NCBI RefSeq assembly: GCF_002995805.1
Contig: NZ_PVXL01000044.1
Span: 62,001 to 126,000, forward strand
DNA length: 64,000 nucleotides
DNA from: Neomoorella stamsii
GTDB lineage: Bacteria > Bacillota > DSM-521 > Neomoorellales > Neomoorellaceae
Reading direction: 5' to 3'
Below the pieces are notes generated by a model. That model saw nothing but the letters and a program-made list of their open reading frames with translations. It made no database searches and was not told the DNA's origin. Position numbers and translations under genes: made by a program. The stretch's first letter is position 1. Each line of letters opens with the position of its first letter. This document shows positions 7,617-17,119 of this stretch, one piece after another.

Positions 7617-8768
7617 TTAAGCCTGGTCCTGCAAAGGTATGGTAATGCTAATGTGGGTACCTTTACCCGGTGCGGTGTTAATTTTCATCTCACCGTTTAA
7701 GAGCTGGACCCTCTCGCGAATGCCTACCAGCCCGTAGCCATTACAATCTTTATCGCCCTGGACAGAGTTTAGATCAAATCCCTTACCCATATCGCGGATC
7801 GAAAGCGTAATCTTATCAGGCAACATCTCCATTTTAACCAGGGCGCTTTTGACCTGGGCATGTTTTTTAATGTTGTTAACCGCCTCTTGAATGATGCGAA
7901 AAAGTGCTGCCTCAACGGTGCTATCCAGACGGCGCTCCTGCCCGAAGAAAAGAAACTCAATTTCCAGCCCGTACTGTTCCTTATAGGTGGCAAAGTACCG
8001 CTTCAACGCCGGGGCCAGGCCCAAATCATCGAGGACCATGGGCCGGAGGTCAAAAATAATCTTGCGGACGTCTTGCAAACTGAGCATGACAATATTTTGA
8101 AGGGCCAGCAATTCCTCCCGGATTTTACCCGGGTCCTTGTCTAAAAGTTTAAGACAATATTCGGCCCGCATAACGATGTTAGCCATGGATTGGGCCGGGC
8201 CGTCGTGAATTTCCCGGGCAACACGCTTGCGCTCTTCTTCCTGGGCCCGGATAATACTAAGGGCCATTTGTTGTGTTTGTTGCAGTTCACCAAGCTTTAA
8301 GCTCAAATCGTGGAGTCCGCCGTTTAAATAAGTGAGGACCACCCCTACCTGGGAGATCAGCTTTTCTGCTCTTTGGACGGTGGTTTGTAAACGGCGCAAG
8401 CTCATTTCCAAATGATTGCGCCGGTATTGCAATACTTTTTCCTTTTCCCTGAGCTTAATAAGTTCAATTTGCAAATTATAGGCCGTATCGTAGGCGGTTT
8501 TGATATCTCGCTCGGTATAGCGGTTAAAGTCTCTACTTACCTCTGCCAAACGCAACCGGGCTCTTTTTTCCGCCCGCTCCAGCTTATCGACCTCCGTTAT
8601 AATGGCATTCAACTCATTCTTGACTGCTGTCAATTCACTACTAACCAGGTTCACCTCAGTGCGTGTATTTTCAGCAATATCATAAAGCTGAGCCTGACTG
8701 CGCTCAATGGCTTCGATAGTTTCTTTGACGATGCGATCCAGGGTACTGATGTCCAGCACCGGGCTCAC
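7617..8768 (-). CDS. DegS-like sensor histidine kinase (HisKA_3)
   Basis: 383 residues, soluble. Residues 1-170 form the long coiled-coil sensor region of the DegS type. The dimerisation/phosphoacceptor box is ERKRVAREIHDGPAQSM, with His188. A HATPase domain follows with N box EAVNNIKKHA and G-box segments MGKGFDL and GYGLVGIRERVQLL. There are no membrane segments, so the signal is cytoplasmic or comes from a partner. It is the last gene of the Tad-pilus operon, and no DegU/NarL-type regulator is next to it. The only receiver domain nearby is fused to TadZ (14215-15435), a possible phosphorylation target. Confidence 0.88.
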   Translation of the reverse strand: MSPVLDISTLDRIVKETIEAIERSQAQLYDIAENTRTEVNLVSSELTAVKNELNAIITEVDKLERAEKRARLRLAEVSRDFNRYTERDIKTAYDTAYNLQIELIKLREKEKVLQYRRNHLEMSLRRLQTTVQRAEKLISQVGVVLTYLNGGLHDLSLKLGELQQTQQMALSIIRAQEEERKRVAREIHDGPAQSMANIVMRAEYCLKLLDKDPGKIREELLALQNIVMLSLQDVRKIIFDLRPMVLDDLGLAPALKRYFATYKEQYGLEIEFLFFGQERRLDSTVEAALFRIIQEAVNNIKKHAQVKSALVKMEMLPDKITLSIRDMGKGFDLNSVQGDKDCNGYGLVGIRERVQLLNGEMKINTAPGKGTHISITIPLQDQA

Positions 8769-8783
8769 CTCGCACCAAAGGAT

Positions 8784-10400
8784 TTAAGTTTTATACTGCC
8801 AGGCTAAAGCTTTAAGGCGTTCGATCATCCGTAATAGCTTTTTGGTCAGGGAATCAATTTCTTGCCAGTCGGCTAAGGGTAACTGGCCGTCACTGCTTAA
8901 GCTGCCCTGTAACAATTTATTTAAGGCAGGGAGATAATCAGCGAAATCCTTGGTTAAGGTATGGGAAGCAGTTGCCAACCATTCCAATTCCCCCTGGATT
9001 TCAAGTTCTACTTCTTTCTTTCCTTGGAGAATCTGCCTGAGCTCCACCCACGTCGTAGTGGAAGTAGCCAAATTGTCTTGTAACGCTTCGACCTGGAGCA
9101 GGCTTTTTTCCAGCGCCTCCCGGTTAGCCCTGCAGGCATCCATCAGCGCTATGAGTTCCAGCCTGAGATTTTTTAGATAAGTGTATGTATCTCGCAGTGC
9201 CTGGCTTAAGTTTTCGGCAGCGGCGGTTAACCCCTCATTCCCCGATTTTGCCGCCTCTAAGGCCACCTCGACCACGAAGGGAGCCAAATGATCGCTAAGC
9301 GCCGCCAGGTTAGCAATACCCGCTGACCAAAGCTCTCCCTTCTCCAAAAGTAGTGCTTGTAATTTTGGGCTTTCAGCCAGTTCATGGTAAAAGTCGTTTA
9401 GTTTGCTGGTGGCCGCTCTAACAGCCGTGGCTCCCTTTTCGCCGGCCTCTAAAGCATTGTTTGTCAGGTTGAAACTCGCTTTTTGGCGCTCACTGGTTTG
9501 CTGGAAGCGATTTGCCAATTGTTCTGCCAGGGAAGCTGACAGCGCCAAAGCCTTTAGCTGTTCCTCTGCATTTTCTTTCAGGCAAGCCAGGTTGCGGAGG
9601 AAACGGCTATTGGTGCGGCCTGCCGTTTGGAGGGAACTATGGAGTTGCTCCATTCCTTTCTGCACATCGGCAATATTTATTTTAACTGACTGGATTAAGT
9701 TGGCTAAATGAAAAGACATGGTGTTAAAGGAATTGGCGAGATCGCCCAATTCATCTCCACCCAAAACGTTTGCCCGGGAAGAAAAATCGCCGGCAGAAAC
9801 CAGTTCTGCGGCAGCCGTTAACTCGGCTAAGGGTTTTTGCAGGATTCGCTTGGTAAGTATGGCTGCTAAAAAAATACCGGCCAGAACAGCGGCCAGGGCA
9901 AACAAGGCCCAATCAACAGCCATAGCTAAAGTGGAATTTTTTAATTGCGCCGGGTTAAGGCCTAAGCGGACATAACCAATAGTCTCGCCCCCAAAGGGCG
10001 TGATGGGAGCCGTGAATTCGTTTGCAGTTGCTGCCGTCTTGACGCCAACTGTCTTACCGCCGGCGGGAGAATTAGTAGTACTGGCGGCCAGCACCCTGCC
10101 GCTGCCATCAGTAATGATTACATACTCTATGTTACCATAAGACTTAAGCTTGTGAACAAGATCTGTTAAAAAATCAAGGTTTCCTAATAAAATATATTCG
10201 GCAGCAAACAGAGCTACTGTACGGGCAATTTCCTGGCCTTTCCCCTGGTATTCCCGGCGGATCAGGGCCTGTTCACGAAGAAAAAAAGAGGACCCGACCA
10301 CGGGGATTATAAAGAGTAATAGTAAACCCAAGGCTAGAGCTATTTTGTTGATAACCGAAATACGCCTGCTACCAATAGCCAAGTTAATTCTTTTAAGCAT
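8784..10400 (-). CDS. HAMP-domain membrane sensor lacking a chemotaxis signalling tip
   Basis: 538 residues from the preferred ATG at 10400, which has GGAGGAG 6 nt upstream; the frame opens at 10421. Membrane segments lie near residues 20-42 and 160-183 and enclose an extracytoplasmic sensor of about 120 residues. A HAMP domain follows (KPLAELTAAAELVSAGDF ... DELGDLANSFNTM). The remaining 300 residues are coiled-coil and alanine/leucine/glutamate-rich. I do not see the conserved hairpin tip of methyl-accepting proteins, nor a kinase or cyclase domain. It overlaps the DUF192 gene and precedes the DegS-like kinase by 15 nt, so it may feed its signal to that kinase. Confidence 0.75.
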   Translation of the reverse strand: MLKRINLAIGSRRISVINKIALALGLLLLFIIPVVGSSFFLREQALIRREYQGKGQEIARTVALFAAEYILLGNLDFLTDLVHKLKSYGNIEYVIITDGSGRVLAASTTNSPAGGKTVGVKTAATANEFTAPITPFGGETIGYVRLGLNPAQLKNSTLAMAVDWALFALAAVLAGIFLAAILTKRILQKPLAELTAAAELVSAGDFSSRANVLGGDELGDLANSFNTMSFHLANLIQSVKINIADVQKGMEQLHSSLQTAGRTNSRFLRNLACLKENAEEQLKALALSASLAEQLANRFQQTSERQKASFNLTNNALEAGEKGATAVRAATSKLNDFYHELAESPKLQALLLEKGELWSAGIANLAALSDHLAPFVVEVALEAAKSGNEGLTAAAENLSQALRDTYTYLKNLRLELIALMDACRANREALEKSLLQVEALQDNLATSTTTWVELRQILQGKKEVELEIQGELEWLATASHTLTKDFADYLPALNKLLQGSLSSDGQLPLADWQEIDSLTKKLLRMIERLKALAWQYKT

Positions 10401-10764
10401 ACGGCTCCTCCCTATCATCAAACACTAACCTGTCACCCGTTCTGGTGTTAGTTTGCTTAAGCCGCCCCGCCGGTAGTTCCACCACCAGCCTGGAGCGACG
10501 GATTAGGGGACTAAAGCGAAACGGGTGCAAATTGGCCAGGGTAAAAAGAACCTGGCCATCGGCAGCAACAAAGAGCACGTCCAGGGGAAATTTAAGAAAA
10601 CAAGTATGGATTGCCTGGCAGGGTAACAAAACTAAAGCTTCCTCCTCACCCACGGCCGGGCGCCCCATCCACCCTAACAACCGCTCGTAAAAGGTGCGGG
10701 CCACGCGAACTTCTTTGGCCAGCACGACCTGTTTGGTAACGTTAAATATAATTATTTTAATCAC
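10393..10764 (-). CDS. DUF192 family protein
   Basis: 123 residues of the DUF192 family. The family core is recognisable in ERLLGWMGRP, the CQAIHTCFLKFPLDVLFV segment and the PLIRRSRLVVELPAG region. Many DUF192 proteins are exported and of unknown function; no signal peptide is evident here. The gene lies 34 nt after tadC on the same strand, and DUF192 genes recur near Tad/type II secretion loci in Firmicutes, so a link to the pilus is plausible. Its end overlaps the next gene's start. Confidence 0.85.
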   Translation of the reverse strand: MIKIIIFNVTKQVVLAKEVRVARTFYERLLGWMGRPAVGEEEALVLLPCQAIHTCFLKFPLDVLFVAADGQVLFTLANLHPFRFSPLIRRSRLVVELPAGRLKQTNTRTGDRLVFDDREEPYA

Positions 10765-10798
10765 CCCATATTCGGCTAGACCGGCTATTTAAGCACCC

Positions 10799-11722
10799 TT
10801 ACTTAATAAAATACTTCGTAATCTGAATTACTGCCGGGCCCAACAAAACTACAAAAATGGCTGGGAAGATGAAAAAGACCATGGGTATCAGCATTTTTAC
10901 CGGCGCTTTCATAGCCAGTTCTTCAGCCCGCTGGCGGCGTTTAAGGCGAATTTGTTCCGCCTGCAACCGGAGGACGTTACCGATGCTTAAGCCCAGTTGG
11001 TCGGCAAGAATTACTGCGCCTGTAAAAGAAGCCAGATCGTGTACCCCGGTACGACCTGACAAATCGCGCAGGGCTTCGGCCCTGGGCTTACCCATTCTTA
11101 TCTCCTGCAGGGTAAGGCCAAATTCCTCCGCCAGGGGACCTTTACTCTTCTCCACTACCTTAAGTAAAGCACCGTCAAAACCGAGGCCGGCCTCAACACT
11201 TACCGTCAAAAGGTCTAAAACGTCAGGCAGACTCTTTTCTATTGCCTGCTGTCGCTGCCGGCCTTTGACTTGCAGGTAAAAATCCGGTCCATACCAACCG
11301 GCCAGCAGCCCCAGCAAACTAAGGATAAATATACTCTGAACTTGTTGTACCAAACTCGTTCCTGCTAACGCGCCCAAAACAGCTGCCAACCCGCCGGCTA
11401 AGTATTTTATCACCAGGAGTTCCCGGGGCGCTATTTTACTTTGGAGATTGGCGTAATTTATCCTGCGGCCCAGTTCGGCTTCTTTTTCGGCCGGTAACAT
11501 TTTGATCAATTTTTGGCTCCACATGCCGAGTATGGGCTTGATAGCGCGTTGGTAGAAAGGGGCTTTGAGTTCCCGTTCCCTTACCGTAGGAACCGGCTGG
11601 CTGCCCAACACCTCGCTTATGCGCCGGCTCTTCCTTGGGTTGGCTTGGGTAAGTTGCTGGTAAAGCATGACGGTCAGCAGAAAAAATAGCCCAAAAACCG
11701 CTACGGCAATGACCAAAGGCAT
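10799..11722 (-). CDS. tadC: Tad pilus inner-membrane platform protein TadC
   Basis: 307 residues with a T2SF (GspF-like) domain and three to four membrane segments. The cytoplasmic core carries SLPDVLDLLTVSVEAGLGFD, the typical TadC signature, and the C-terminal KMLIPMVFFIFPAIFVVLLGPA helix. With TadB it forms the platform on which the TadA ATPase acts during Flp pilus assembly. The frame opens with a GTG at 11731, but the ATG at 11722 sits 8 nt after AGGGG and is the better start. It lies 11 nt after tadB. Confidence 0.92.
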   Translation of the reverse strand: MPLVIAVAVFGLFFLLTVMLYQQLTQANPRKSRRISEVLGSQPVPTVRERELKAPFYQRAIKPILGMWSQKLIKMLPAEKEAELGRRINYANLQSKIAPRELLVIKYLAGGLAAVLGALAGTSLVQQVQSIFILSLLGLLAGWYGPDFYLQVKGRQRQQAIEKSLPDVLDLLTVSVEAGLGFDGALLKVVEKSKGPLAEEFGLTLQEIRMGKPRAEALRDLSGRTGVHDLASFTGAVILADQLGLSIGNVLRLQAEQIRLKRRQRAEELAMKAPVKMLIPMVFFIFPAIFVVLLGPAVIQITKYFIK

Positions 11723-11733
11723 ATACGCCACCC

Positions 11734-12705
11734 CTAAACTTCAATACTAATGATCCTACGAATTATGATAACGCCCATGAGCTGCGCCAGCACGGCACTA
11801 AGTAGCATGATGACGCCGGTTCTAGTGGTAAAAAGAAGGCTTAAATAGCCGGGATTTAGTAAGTAGATAACTGTGGTAAGGACAACAGGTAATAAACCGA
11901 TAATCAGGCCCGATATCCTTCCCTGGGCGGTCAGGGTTTTAATCTCACCTTTGATGCGTACACGCTCCTTGATGGTATGGGCGATATTATCCAGGATTTC
12001 AGCCAGGTTGCCGCCAACCTGGCGCTGGATTAGGACCGCCGTGATTACCAGGTCCAAATCGTCGCTTTTTACTCGTTCTGTAAGGCCGAGCAGCGCTATT
12101 TCGGTAGAACTGCCCCAATTCATCTCTAATAACGTTATACCAAATTCCTTAGCAATGGGATCGGGCATCTCCCGTCGCACCATGTCCATGGCCTGCAAAA
12201 AGCTAAAACCAGACCGTAAGGCGTTGGCCATAATCACCAGGGCATCACCAATTTGACCGTTAAATTTAATCCGGCGTTTATTTTGTTTGACCCGCACGGC
12301 AAAAAAGGGCAGGTACCCGCCTAAGCATGCCGCCGTTATCGCGAAAGGCAAGTTATTTGTAAAAAAGAAAGATATAATCCCCAGTCCTAAAAGCAATAAA
12401 AAAGTTAATCCCAAGAATTCCTCCCCTTTAAGGAGGACATCCGCCCTGGTAAGTTCCTTCTCCAGCTTAGTCTTCAAGCCCCTGGCTCCCAGCATTTTCC
12501 CGATTAATTCCAAAGCTTTGCGGCTACCTTTACCTTTCTTGCCCTGAAAGTTGCTCAAAACCCTCGGCCTTTGCTTACCTAAAACTTTTTCCAGCTGTGC
12601 TGTCGCTAGCACCTGCTCCTGGTACCGTAATCCGGTTAAGTAAAAGGTCAAAAGAAACATTGCCAGGAAAACCATAACTGCAGTTACGACTGGTACCGTC
12701 AACAA
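11734..12705 (-). CDS. tadB: Tad pilus inner-membrane platform protein TadB
   Basis: 323 residues, T2SF domain in the C-terminal half (GDALVIMANALRSGFSFLQA; a helix-rich domain with LVITAVLIQRQVGGNLAEIL) and membrane helices at the N-terminus, middle and C-terminus. It is the partner of TadC. The start is a TTG at 12705 or 12702 behind AGGAGGGGAG. It is nearly contiguous with tadA upstream and tadC downstream. Confidence 0.92.
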   Translation of the reverse strand: MLTVPVVTAVMVFLAMFLLTFYLTGLRYQEQVLATAQLEKVLGKQRPRVLSNFQGKKGKGSRKALELIGKMLGARGLKTKLEKELTRADVLLKGEEFLGLTFLLLLGLGIISFFFTNNLPFAITAACLGGYLPFFAVRVKQNKRRIKFNGQIGDALVIMANALRSGFSFLQAMDMVRREMPDPIAKEFGITLLEMNWGSSTEIALLGLTERVKSDDLDLVITAVLIQRQVGGNLAEILDNIAHTIKERVRIKGEIKTLTAQGRISGLIIGLLPVVLTTVIYLLNPGYLSLLFTTRTGVIMLLSAVLAQLMGVIIIRRIISIEV

Positions 12706-12714
12706 TCTCCCCTC

Positions 12715-14073
12715 CTAAAGAATTGACGGGCTGAAAATCTCAGGAGGCAAAACAATGCCGTTAGCTTCTAACTTACTTAAAAATTTGGGTCTAATCCCGG
12801 TGGCTAAAAAGCGCCCTTTTACCTTACCTCCCTGGTCATAGCCTTCCTGCCGGAAAACAAAAATGTCCTGCAGGGTAATAATCTCCCCCTCCATACCCTG
12901 CACTTCAGTAAGGTGGGTAATCTTACGGGAACCGTCTTTGAGGCGACTCTGGTGGATGATCAGATCAATAGCCGAAGCTATTTGCTCCCGAATGGCCCTG
13001 ACCGGCAAGTCCATTCCGGCCATGAGAACCATGGTTTCCAACCGGGAGAGCATATCCCGGGGTGAATTGGCATGACCGGTTGTTAAGGACCCGTCATGGC
13101 CGGTATTCATAGCCTGGAGCATATCCAGGGCTTCGCCGCTCCGTACCTCGCCAACTACAATGCGATCGGGACGCATCCGCAGAGCATTCCTCACCAGGTC
13201 ACGGATGGTGATGGCTCCCCGGCCTTCAATATTTGGCGGCCGGCTTTCCAGGGTAATTACATGTTCCTGGCGTAACTGGAGTTCGGCGGCGTCTTCAATG
13301 GTAACTATCCTTTCGTCACCGGGTATAAAGGAAGAAAGGATGTTTAAGGTGGTTGTTTTACCGCTACCAGTACCACCGGATACGATGATATTTAGCCGGC
13401 CTTTAACGCACATTTCCAAGAATTTGGCTATCTCTGGCGTTAAAGTACCTAGTTGAATTAGATCCTCAATAGTTAAAGGATCTTTAAAAAACTTGCGAAT
13501 GGTAATGGTGGGCCCGTTTAAGGCCACCGGCGGAATGATAGCGTTAACCCTCGAACCGTCCGGTAAGCGGGCATCGACCATGGGCATACTCTCATCAATT
13601 CGCCGCCCGAGAGGAGCAACAATTTTTTCGATAATGTGCATGACATGGGCATTATCGCGAAACCTAACGTCAGTGAGCTGTAATTTACCCCTACGCTCCA
13701 CATACACTTTTTGCGGCCCGTTGACCATGACCTCGGAAATTTCCGGGTCATTTAAAAGGGGAGTAATGGGGCCAAAAGCAACCGCATCATCGGTAATTTC
13801 CCGCGCCAGGCGCTGGCGTTCTGCCCGCGGCAGGGGCTCCCCTTGATCGGCCAAAATCTCTAGAACCCGTTGTTCAATCTTAGCAGCTAACTCCCCGCCT
13901 TCATTGTCGTCTTCTAAGGCTTGTGCTTTCAATTCATCAATTATTTTCTTGTGCACCAGAAGTTTTAGTTGGGCGTAGGGGTCTTTATTAACCGGGAAAT
14001 TCATTCTTTCCCGCCTGTTGCCGTTTTCCCTGGCATCCTCTATTTGTTGCTCTAAGCGGGCTAATAGGGACAT
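12715..14073 (-). CDS. tadA: Tad pilus assembly ATPase TadA/CpaF
   Basis: 452 residues from the ATG at 14073 behind GGGGGG; the frame opens at 14106 with a weaker site. Type II/IV secretion ATPase with Walker A SGGTGSGKTTTLN, an Asp box with RIVTIEDAAEL, Walker B region RMRPDRIVVGEVRSGEALDM and the His box TGHDGSLTTGHAN. The N-terminal domain includes PEISEVMVNGPQKVYVERRG. It powers assembly, and possibly retraction, of the Flp pilus at the inner membrane. Confidence 0.95.
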   Translation of the reverse strand: MSLLARLEQQIEDARENGNRRERMNFPVNKDPYAQLKLLVHKKIIDELKAQALEDDNEGGELAAKIEQRVLEILADQGEPLPRAERQRLAREITDDAVAFGPITPLLNDPEISEVMVNGPQKVYVERRGKLQLTDVRFRDNAHVMHIIEKIVAPLGRRIDESMPMVDARLPDGSRVNAIIPPVALNGPTITIRKFFKDPLTIEDLIQLGTLTPEIAKFLEMCVKGRLNIIVSGGTGSGKTTTLNILSSFIPGDERIVTIEDAAELQLRQEHVITLESRPPNIEGRGAITIRDLVRNALRMRPDRIVVGEVRSGEALDMLQAMNTGHDGSLTTGHANSPRDMLSRLETMVLMAGMDLPVRAIREQIASAIDLIIHQSRLKDGSRKITHLTEVQGMEGEIITLQDIFVFRQEGYDQGGKVKGRFLATGIRPKFLSKLEANGIVLPPEIFSPSIL

Positions 14074-14143
14074 GGGCTTAACCCCCCTAAAACCAGGTAT
14101 AAACATGACGCTAAGAACCTTAAAAACCGGGCTTTAGTGCTTA

Positions 14144-14188
14144 CTCCTACCTGGTCCTTCCAGGGTTTAAGGAAGGATTAGGTGGGAG
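14144..14188 (-). repeat. Strong intercistronic hairpin between tadZ and tadA
   Basis: CTCCTACC-tgg-TCCTTCC (14144-14161) pairs with GGAAGGA-tta-GGTGGGAG (14171-14188), a stem of about 15 bp with one internal loop. No U run follows on the minus strand, so it is not a standard terminator. A role in mRNA processing or in lowering expression of the downstream genes is possible. Confidence 0.6.
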
Positions 14189-14214
14189 AGTTAAAACAGG
14201 GTACCGGGAAAGGG

Positions 14215-15435
14215 TTAAAGCAGCTTACTTAGAAAGAAGAATCTTTTTTGCCTACCTTTAATACGCTTACCCATTGCCGCAGGCATAAAATTTTCCGCTA
14301 ATTCTTTAATCCTTTGGGCTATGACGCTCCCCGGGTGGATCAGGACAAATGGATGACCCCGATTAACTGATGCAAGCACCATTTTTTCTGCTTGAGGTAA
14401 TATTGCCAGGGGCGTAACGCCAAGACTTTGCTTGATTTCAGCCAGGGAGATGCCGTTTTCCAAGGTGGATTTGTTAAGCACCGCTTTAACCTTGCTAGCC
14501 TGATTTAAGCGTTCCAATACTTCCAGATCTGTCTTGGCACATTTCAGTGCCGGCAAATCAGGTGTAAAAACAAGCAAAATATCGTCGGCTAAATCCAGGG
14601 CGCTTAAGGTTAAGTCATTGAAAGCAGGGGCAGTGTCTACAACTATATATGTGTAGTTACCCTTCAAAAGTTTAAGAATGGCTTCTATGTCCTTAACCGC
14701 CACAACTTCTGCCTGTTCCGGCTTTAATGGTGCCGGCAAAACCTTAAGCCCTGAGAGGTGAGGATAAAGATAGTTGTTTACCAGAGATATCTCACCGCGA
14801 TCTTCTTCCTGAACCAGCTCAGCAATGGTACCCTGAGGAATAATATTAAGCATTAAGGCCACATTGCCGCTTTGCAGGTTTAAGTCGACCAGGGCAACGT
14901 TTTGCCTGGTCTCCTGGGCCAAACTGACGGCCAGATTGCAGGCTAAGGTGGTCTTGCCAACTCCACCTTTACTGGAAAACACGACGAGCATCCGATTGGC
15001 CGGTGCCGTTGTTTGTGGAGCTTCCTTAGGCGTCGGAGCCCTCAGTTGCAATATTTGCTGTTTCTGGTTTCGCCCGACGCGACGAATAGTTTCGGCTAAA
15101 TCACTGCTGGTGAAAGGCTTTACCAGGTAATCCCTGGCACCGGCGGCCATGGCCTTGCGCAGGTATTCCGACTCCTTTTGGATGGAAATGATGACCACCG
15201 CCGTTTCAGGCACCCGGCTGGTAATGGCTTCGGAGGCGGCAATACCGTCCATACCGGGCATATTGATATCCATTAGAACCACATCAGGCCGCAGGGCCTC
15301 GACGGCACGAACGGCCTCTTCACCGTCACTGGCTTCACCGATCACTTTGATATCTTCTTCGAAATAAAGCAGACGTTTAATATCTTCTCGGGTGGTAGAG
15401 ATATCGTCGACTATTAAAACGCTGGTCTGGCTCAT
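14215..15435 (-). CDS. tadZ: REC-TadZ/CpaE fusion: receiver domain plus ParA-like ATPase
   Basis: 406 residues. Residues 1-120 are a CheY-like receiver with its phosphorylation set intact: Asp10/Asp11, acceptor Asp56 in LMDINMPGMDG and Lys106 in LVKPF. After a linker, a MinD/ParA-type ATPase begins at residue 150 with deviant Walker A FSSKGGVGKTTLACNLA. TadZ/CpaE proteins place the Tad machine at the pole or septum. In many CpaE proteins the receiver is degenerate; here it looks able to accept phosphate. The ATG has GGAGGAGGG upstream. Confidence 0.9.
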   Translation of the reverse strand: MSQTSVLIVDDISTTREDIKRLLYFEEDIKVIGEASDGEEAVRAVEALRPDVVLMDINMPGMDGIAASEAITSRVPETAVVIISIQKESEYLRKAMAAGARDYLVKPFTSSDLAETIRRVGRNQKQQILQLRAPTPKEAPQTTAPANRMLVVFSSKGGVGKTTLACNLAVSLAQETRQNVALVDLNLQSGNVALMLNIIPQGTIAELVQEEDRGEISLVNNYLYPHLSGLKVLPAPLKPEQAEVVAVKDIEAILKLLKGNYTYIVVDTAPAFNDLTLSALDLADDILLVFTPDLPALKCAKTDLEVLERLNQASKVKAVLNKSTLENGISLAEIKQSLGVTPLAILPQAEKMVLASVNRGHPFVLIHPGSVIAQRIKELAENFMPAAMGKRIKGRQKRFFFLSKLL

Positions 15436-15468
15436 AGAACCCTCCTCCGTGCCAGGTAACGCCTGTCC

Positions 15469-16197
15469 TTAACGTACTAGCTGCGGCATTTTTATTGAAG
15501 GCAGGGAAATAATGTCCTGGTCAGCAGGTGCCCTTAAGAGCAGTCTAATGCTGCCTTTTTCCGAGCAGAGAACTATAGGTTGTGCTTGCTCAGGTGTCAC
15601 CATTAGCGTCACATTGCGGTAACCAATTTGCTTTTTTCCGTCAGCAACCGGCTGGCCAGGAGCTGCCAGGGTCTGATCTACGGAGAGCACTTCTACGTTT
15701 TGGACCAGTAAGGAGGTAAGGCTGGCTTTCTCCTGACCGGCTGCCGCCGGCAAATCAAAGGTCCCCAGGACATCGACCCGATCCCCGGGGCGCAACAAGC
15801 CGGCCAAACCGGAAACATCATTTACGGCCACCGTTATAGCCCTCTTCCCGGGGCTTATAAGAAAAGCTAGACCGTCGGCAGCATCTTTGCCGCTGGCCAG
15901 TTTTTCAAGGCGCAGTATCTCCCCGGGTAGGATCTCCGACTTAACCGTCTTGCCCAGGGCTTCCTTGGGTTCCGTAATGGCCTTGGCACTGATATATTGG
16001 GCCGGCAGTTCTTTGACTTCGAGCATCTGGGAGGTGATTTGCGTCCTGGCCGGAATCCGCACCCGCGCCACCACCACCTGTATAAAATCTCCCTTTTGCT
16101 GATAAGTCTTTTTCAGGTTATCCAGATAATAGTAAACCAAAACAGCTGCCACCAAGGCCGTCACTAAAGATAAGACCAAAAGCAATTTGTTGCGCAT
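15469..16197 (-). CDS. cpaB: Flp pilus assembly protein CpaB/RcpC
   Basis: 242 residues. One N-terminal membrane anchor (NKLLLVLSLVTALVAAVLVY), then an SAF domain (VARVRIPARTQITSQMLEVK) and an RcpC-like domain (KRAITVAVNDVSGLAGLLRPGD, split here by eye). CpaB/RcpC is a periplasm-facing part of the Tad machine. The frame opens at a GTG (16203), but the ATG at 16197 lies 7 nt after AGAGG and is preferred. It lies between tadG and tadZ on the minus strand. Confidence 0.9.
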   Translation of the reverse strand: MRNKLLLVLSLVTALVAAVLVYYYLDNLKKTYQQKGDFIQVVVARVRIPARTQITSQMLEVKELPAQYISAKAITEPKEALGKTVKSEILPGEILRLEKLASGKDAADGLAFLISPGKRAITVAVNDVSGLAGLLRPGDRVDVLGTFDLPAAAGQEKASLTSLLVQNVEVLSVDQTLAAPGQPVADGKKQIGYRNVTLMVTPEQAQPIVLCSEKGSIRLLLRAPADQDIISLPSIKMPQLVR

Positions 16198-16213
16198 GGG
16201 CACACCTCTTTAG

Positions 16214-17092
16214 CTATTGCACCAGTTTAACGCCCTGCAAGCCGTAGTTTCGCTGGCCCGGATCCGCTTCGCCCGCTACAACGGTGCGAATAAAATAACC
16301 TTCAATAAAGTTTTCATTGCCCTCCCCGCGAACCTGTTCCACTAAAAAAGCGGCAAAGCCGACAATAATTATGGACTTGATCTGGCCGTCTTGGACCAAA
16401 TTGGGTTCATAAACCGGTAAAATCAGGATGCGGGGACAACCGGGTTCAAAATGTTCTGGTGTACAGGGGGGCGAATGCCGGCAGAGCTCTAGACGGTAAT
16501 CAATGGCCCTCTTGGTTGGGTTGGACATATTACCCGTCTCGGTATTAACCACATCGCCCACCCCCAACCTACCTTCATAGCCGTACTTTAAATTGTCCTC
16601 GTAATTGCTGGCGCCGCCGCCGCCTAAGGACAGGGCTGAATAGGTACCCGGACCGAGGGGGGAATCCTGGCCGGCACCTTGCTTGAGAATATACTTGCTC
16701 CCAAACTGGAAATCTTGATCTGGAACCGCTAGCGGCGCTGCACCTCTTACCGCCTTAATTCCGGCAGCCATCGCCACCCCTCTGGCCCTAACCTCACCAC
16801 GCTGAAAGCCCATTAACCGGGCCAAAAAATAATTTACTTCTTTACTTGCCGTTACGGTAAGGAAGTTGCCATCTGCCGAAACTTCCGCCTGAACTGTTTC
16901 GGTGGCTCCATTCATATGGGCGTAGTCAATAGCTGTATTCCTGGCCAAATCAGGATTGTCAGGCAGCTCCCTGGCCCCGGCCAGGGCTGCAGCATCAACG
17001 GCATTAATTAACAGGTGACGGTTTAAAGCCAGAAGACCCAGATCAATAACTAAGGCAGCAAAAGATAACATGGCCACCATATTTAAGGCCAC
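16214..17092 (-). CDS. TadG-like pilus/secreted protein, N-terminus interrupted
   Basis: 292 residues from a GTG at 17092. The N-terminal hydrophobic helix (MVAMLSFAALVIDLGLLALN) and VDAAALAGARELPDN match the TadE/G-like N-terminal domain of TadG proteins. The rest is a secreted-type region with a glycine-rich stretch and four cysteines (CRHSPPC, CTPEHF, GCPR). The GTG is poorly placed: the nearest AGGAG is about 20 nt upstream, and the homologous start is an ATG at 17155 in the same frame. That reading (MVSRSKFSKLLR) is cut by TAG at 17117-17119 just before EKGFAAVFVAL. The gene is therefore either disrupted or reinitiated. Confidence 0.75.
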   Translation of the reverse strand: MALNMVAMLSFAALVIDLGLLALNRHLLINAVDAAALAGARELPDNPDLARNTAIDYAHMNGATETVQAEVSADGNFLTVTASKEVNYFLARLMGFQRGEVRARGVAMAAGIKAVRGAAPLAVPDQDFQFGSKYILKQGAGQDSPLGPGTYSALSLGGGGASNYEDNLKYGYEGRLGVGDVVNTETGNMSNPTKRAIDYRLELCRHSPPCTPEHFEPGCPRILILPVYEPNLVQDGQIKSIIIVGFAAFLVEQVRGEGNENFIEGYFIRTVVAGEADPGQRNYGLQGVKLVQ

Positions 17093-17116
17093 AAAGACTG
17101 CCGCAAAGCCCTTCTC

Positions 17117-17119
17117 CTA
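17117..17119 (-). other. In-frame amber codon in the TadG leader
   Basis: Minus-strand TAG between MVSRSKFSKLLR (from the ATG at 17155) and EKGFAAVFVALNM. A single C-to-T change from CAG (Gln) would give this codon and is the simplest origin. The flanking frame is open on both sides. Confidence 0.7.

Noticed and set aside
17117-17119. Pyrrolysine at the TadG amber codon
   Set aside because: No pyl genes are seen in the window and the gene is not a methylamine methyltransferase; a point mutation is simpler.
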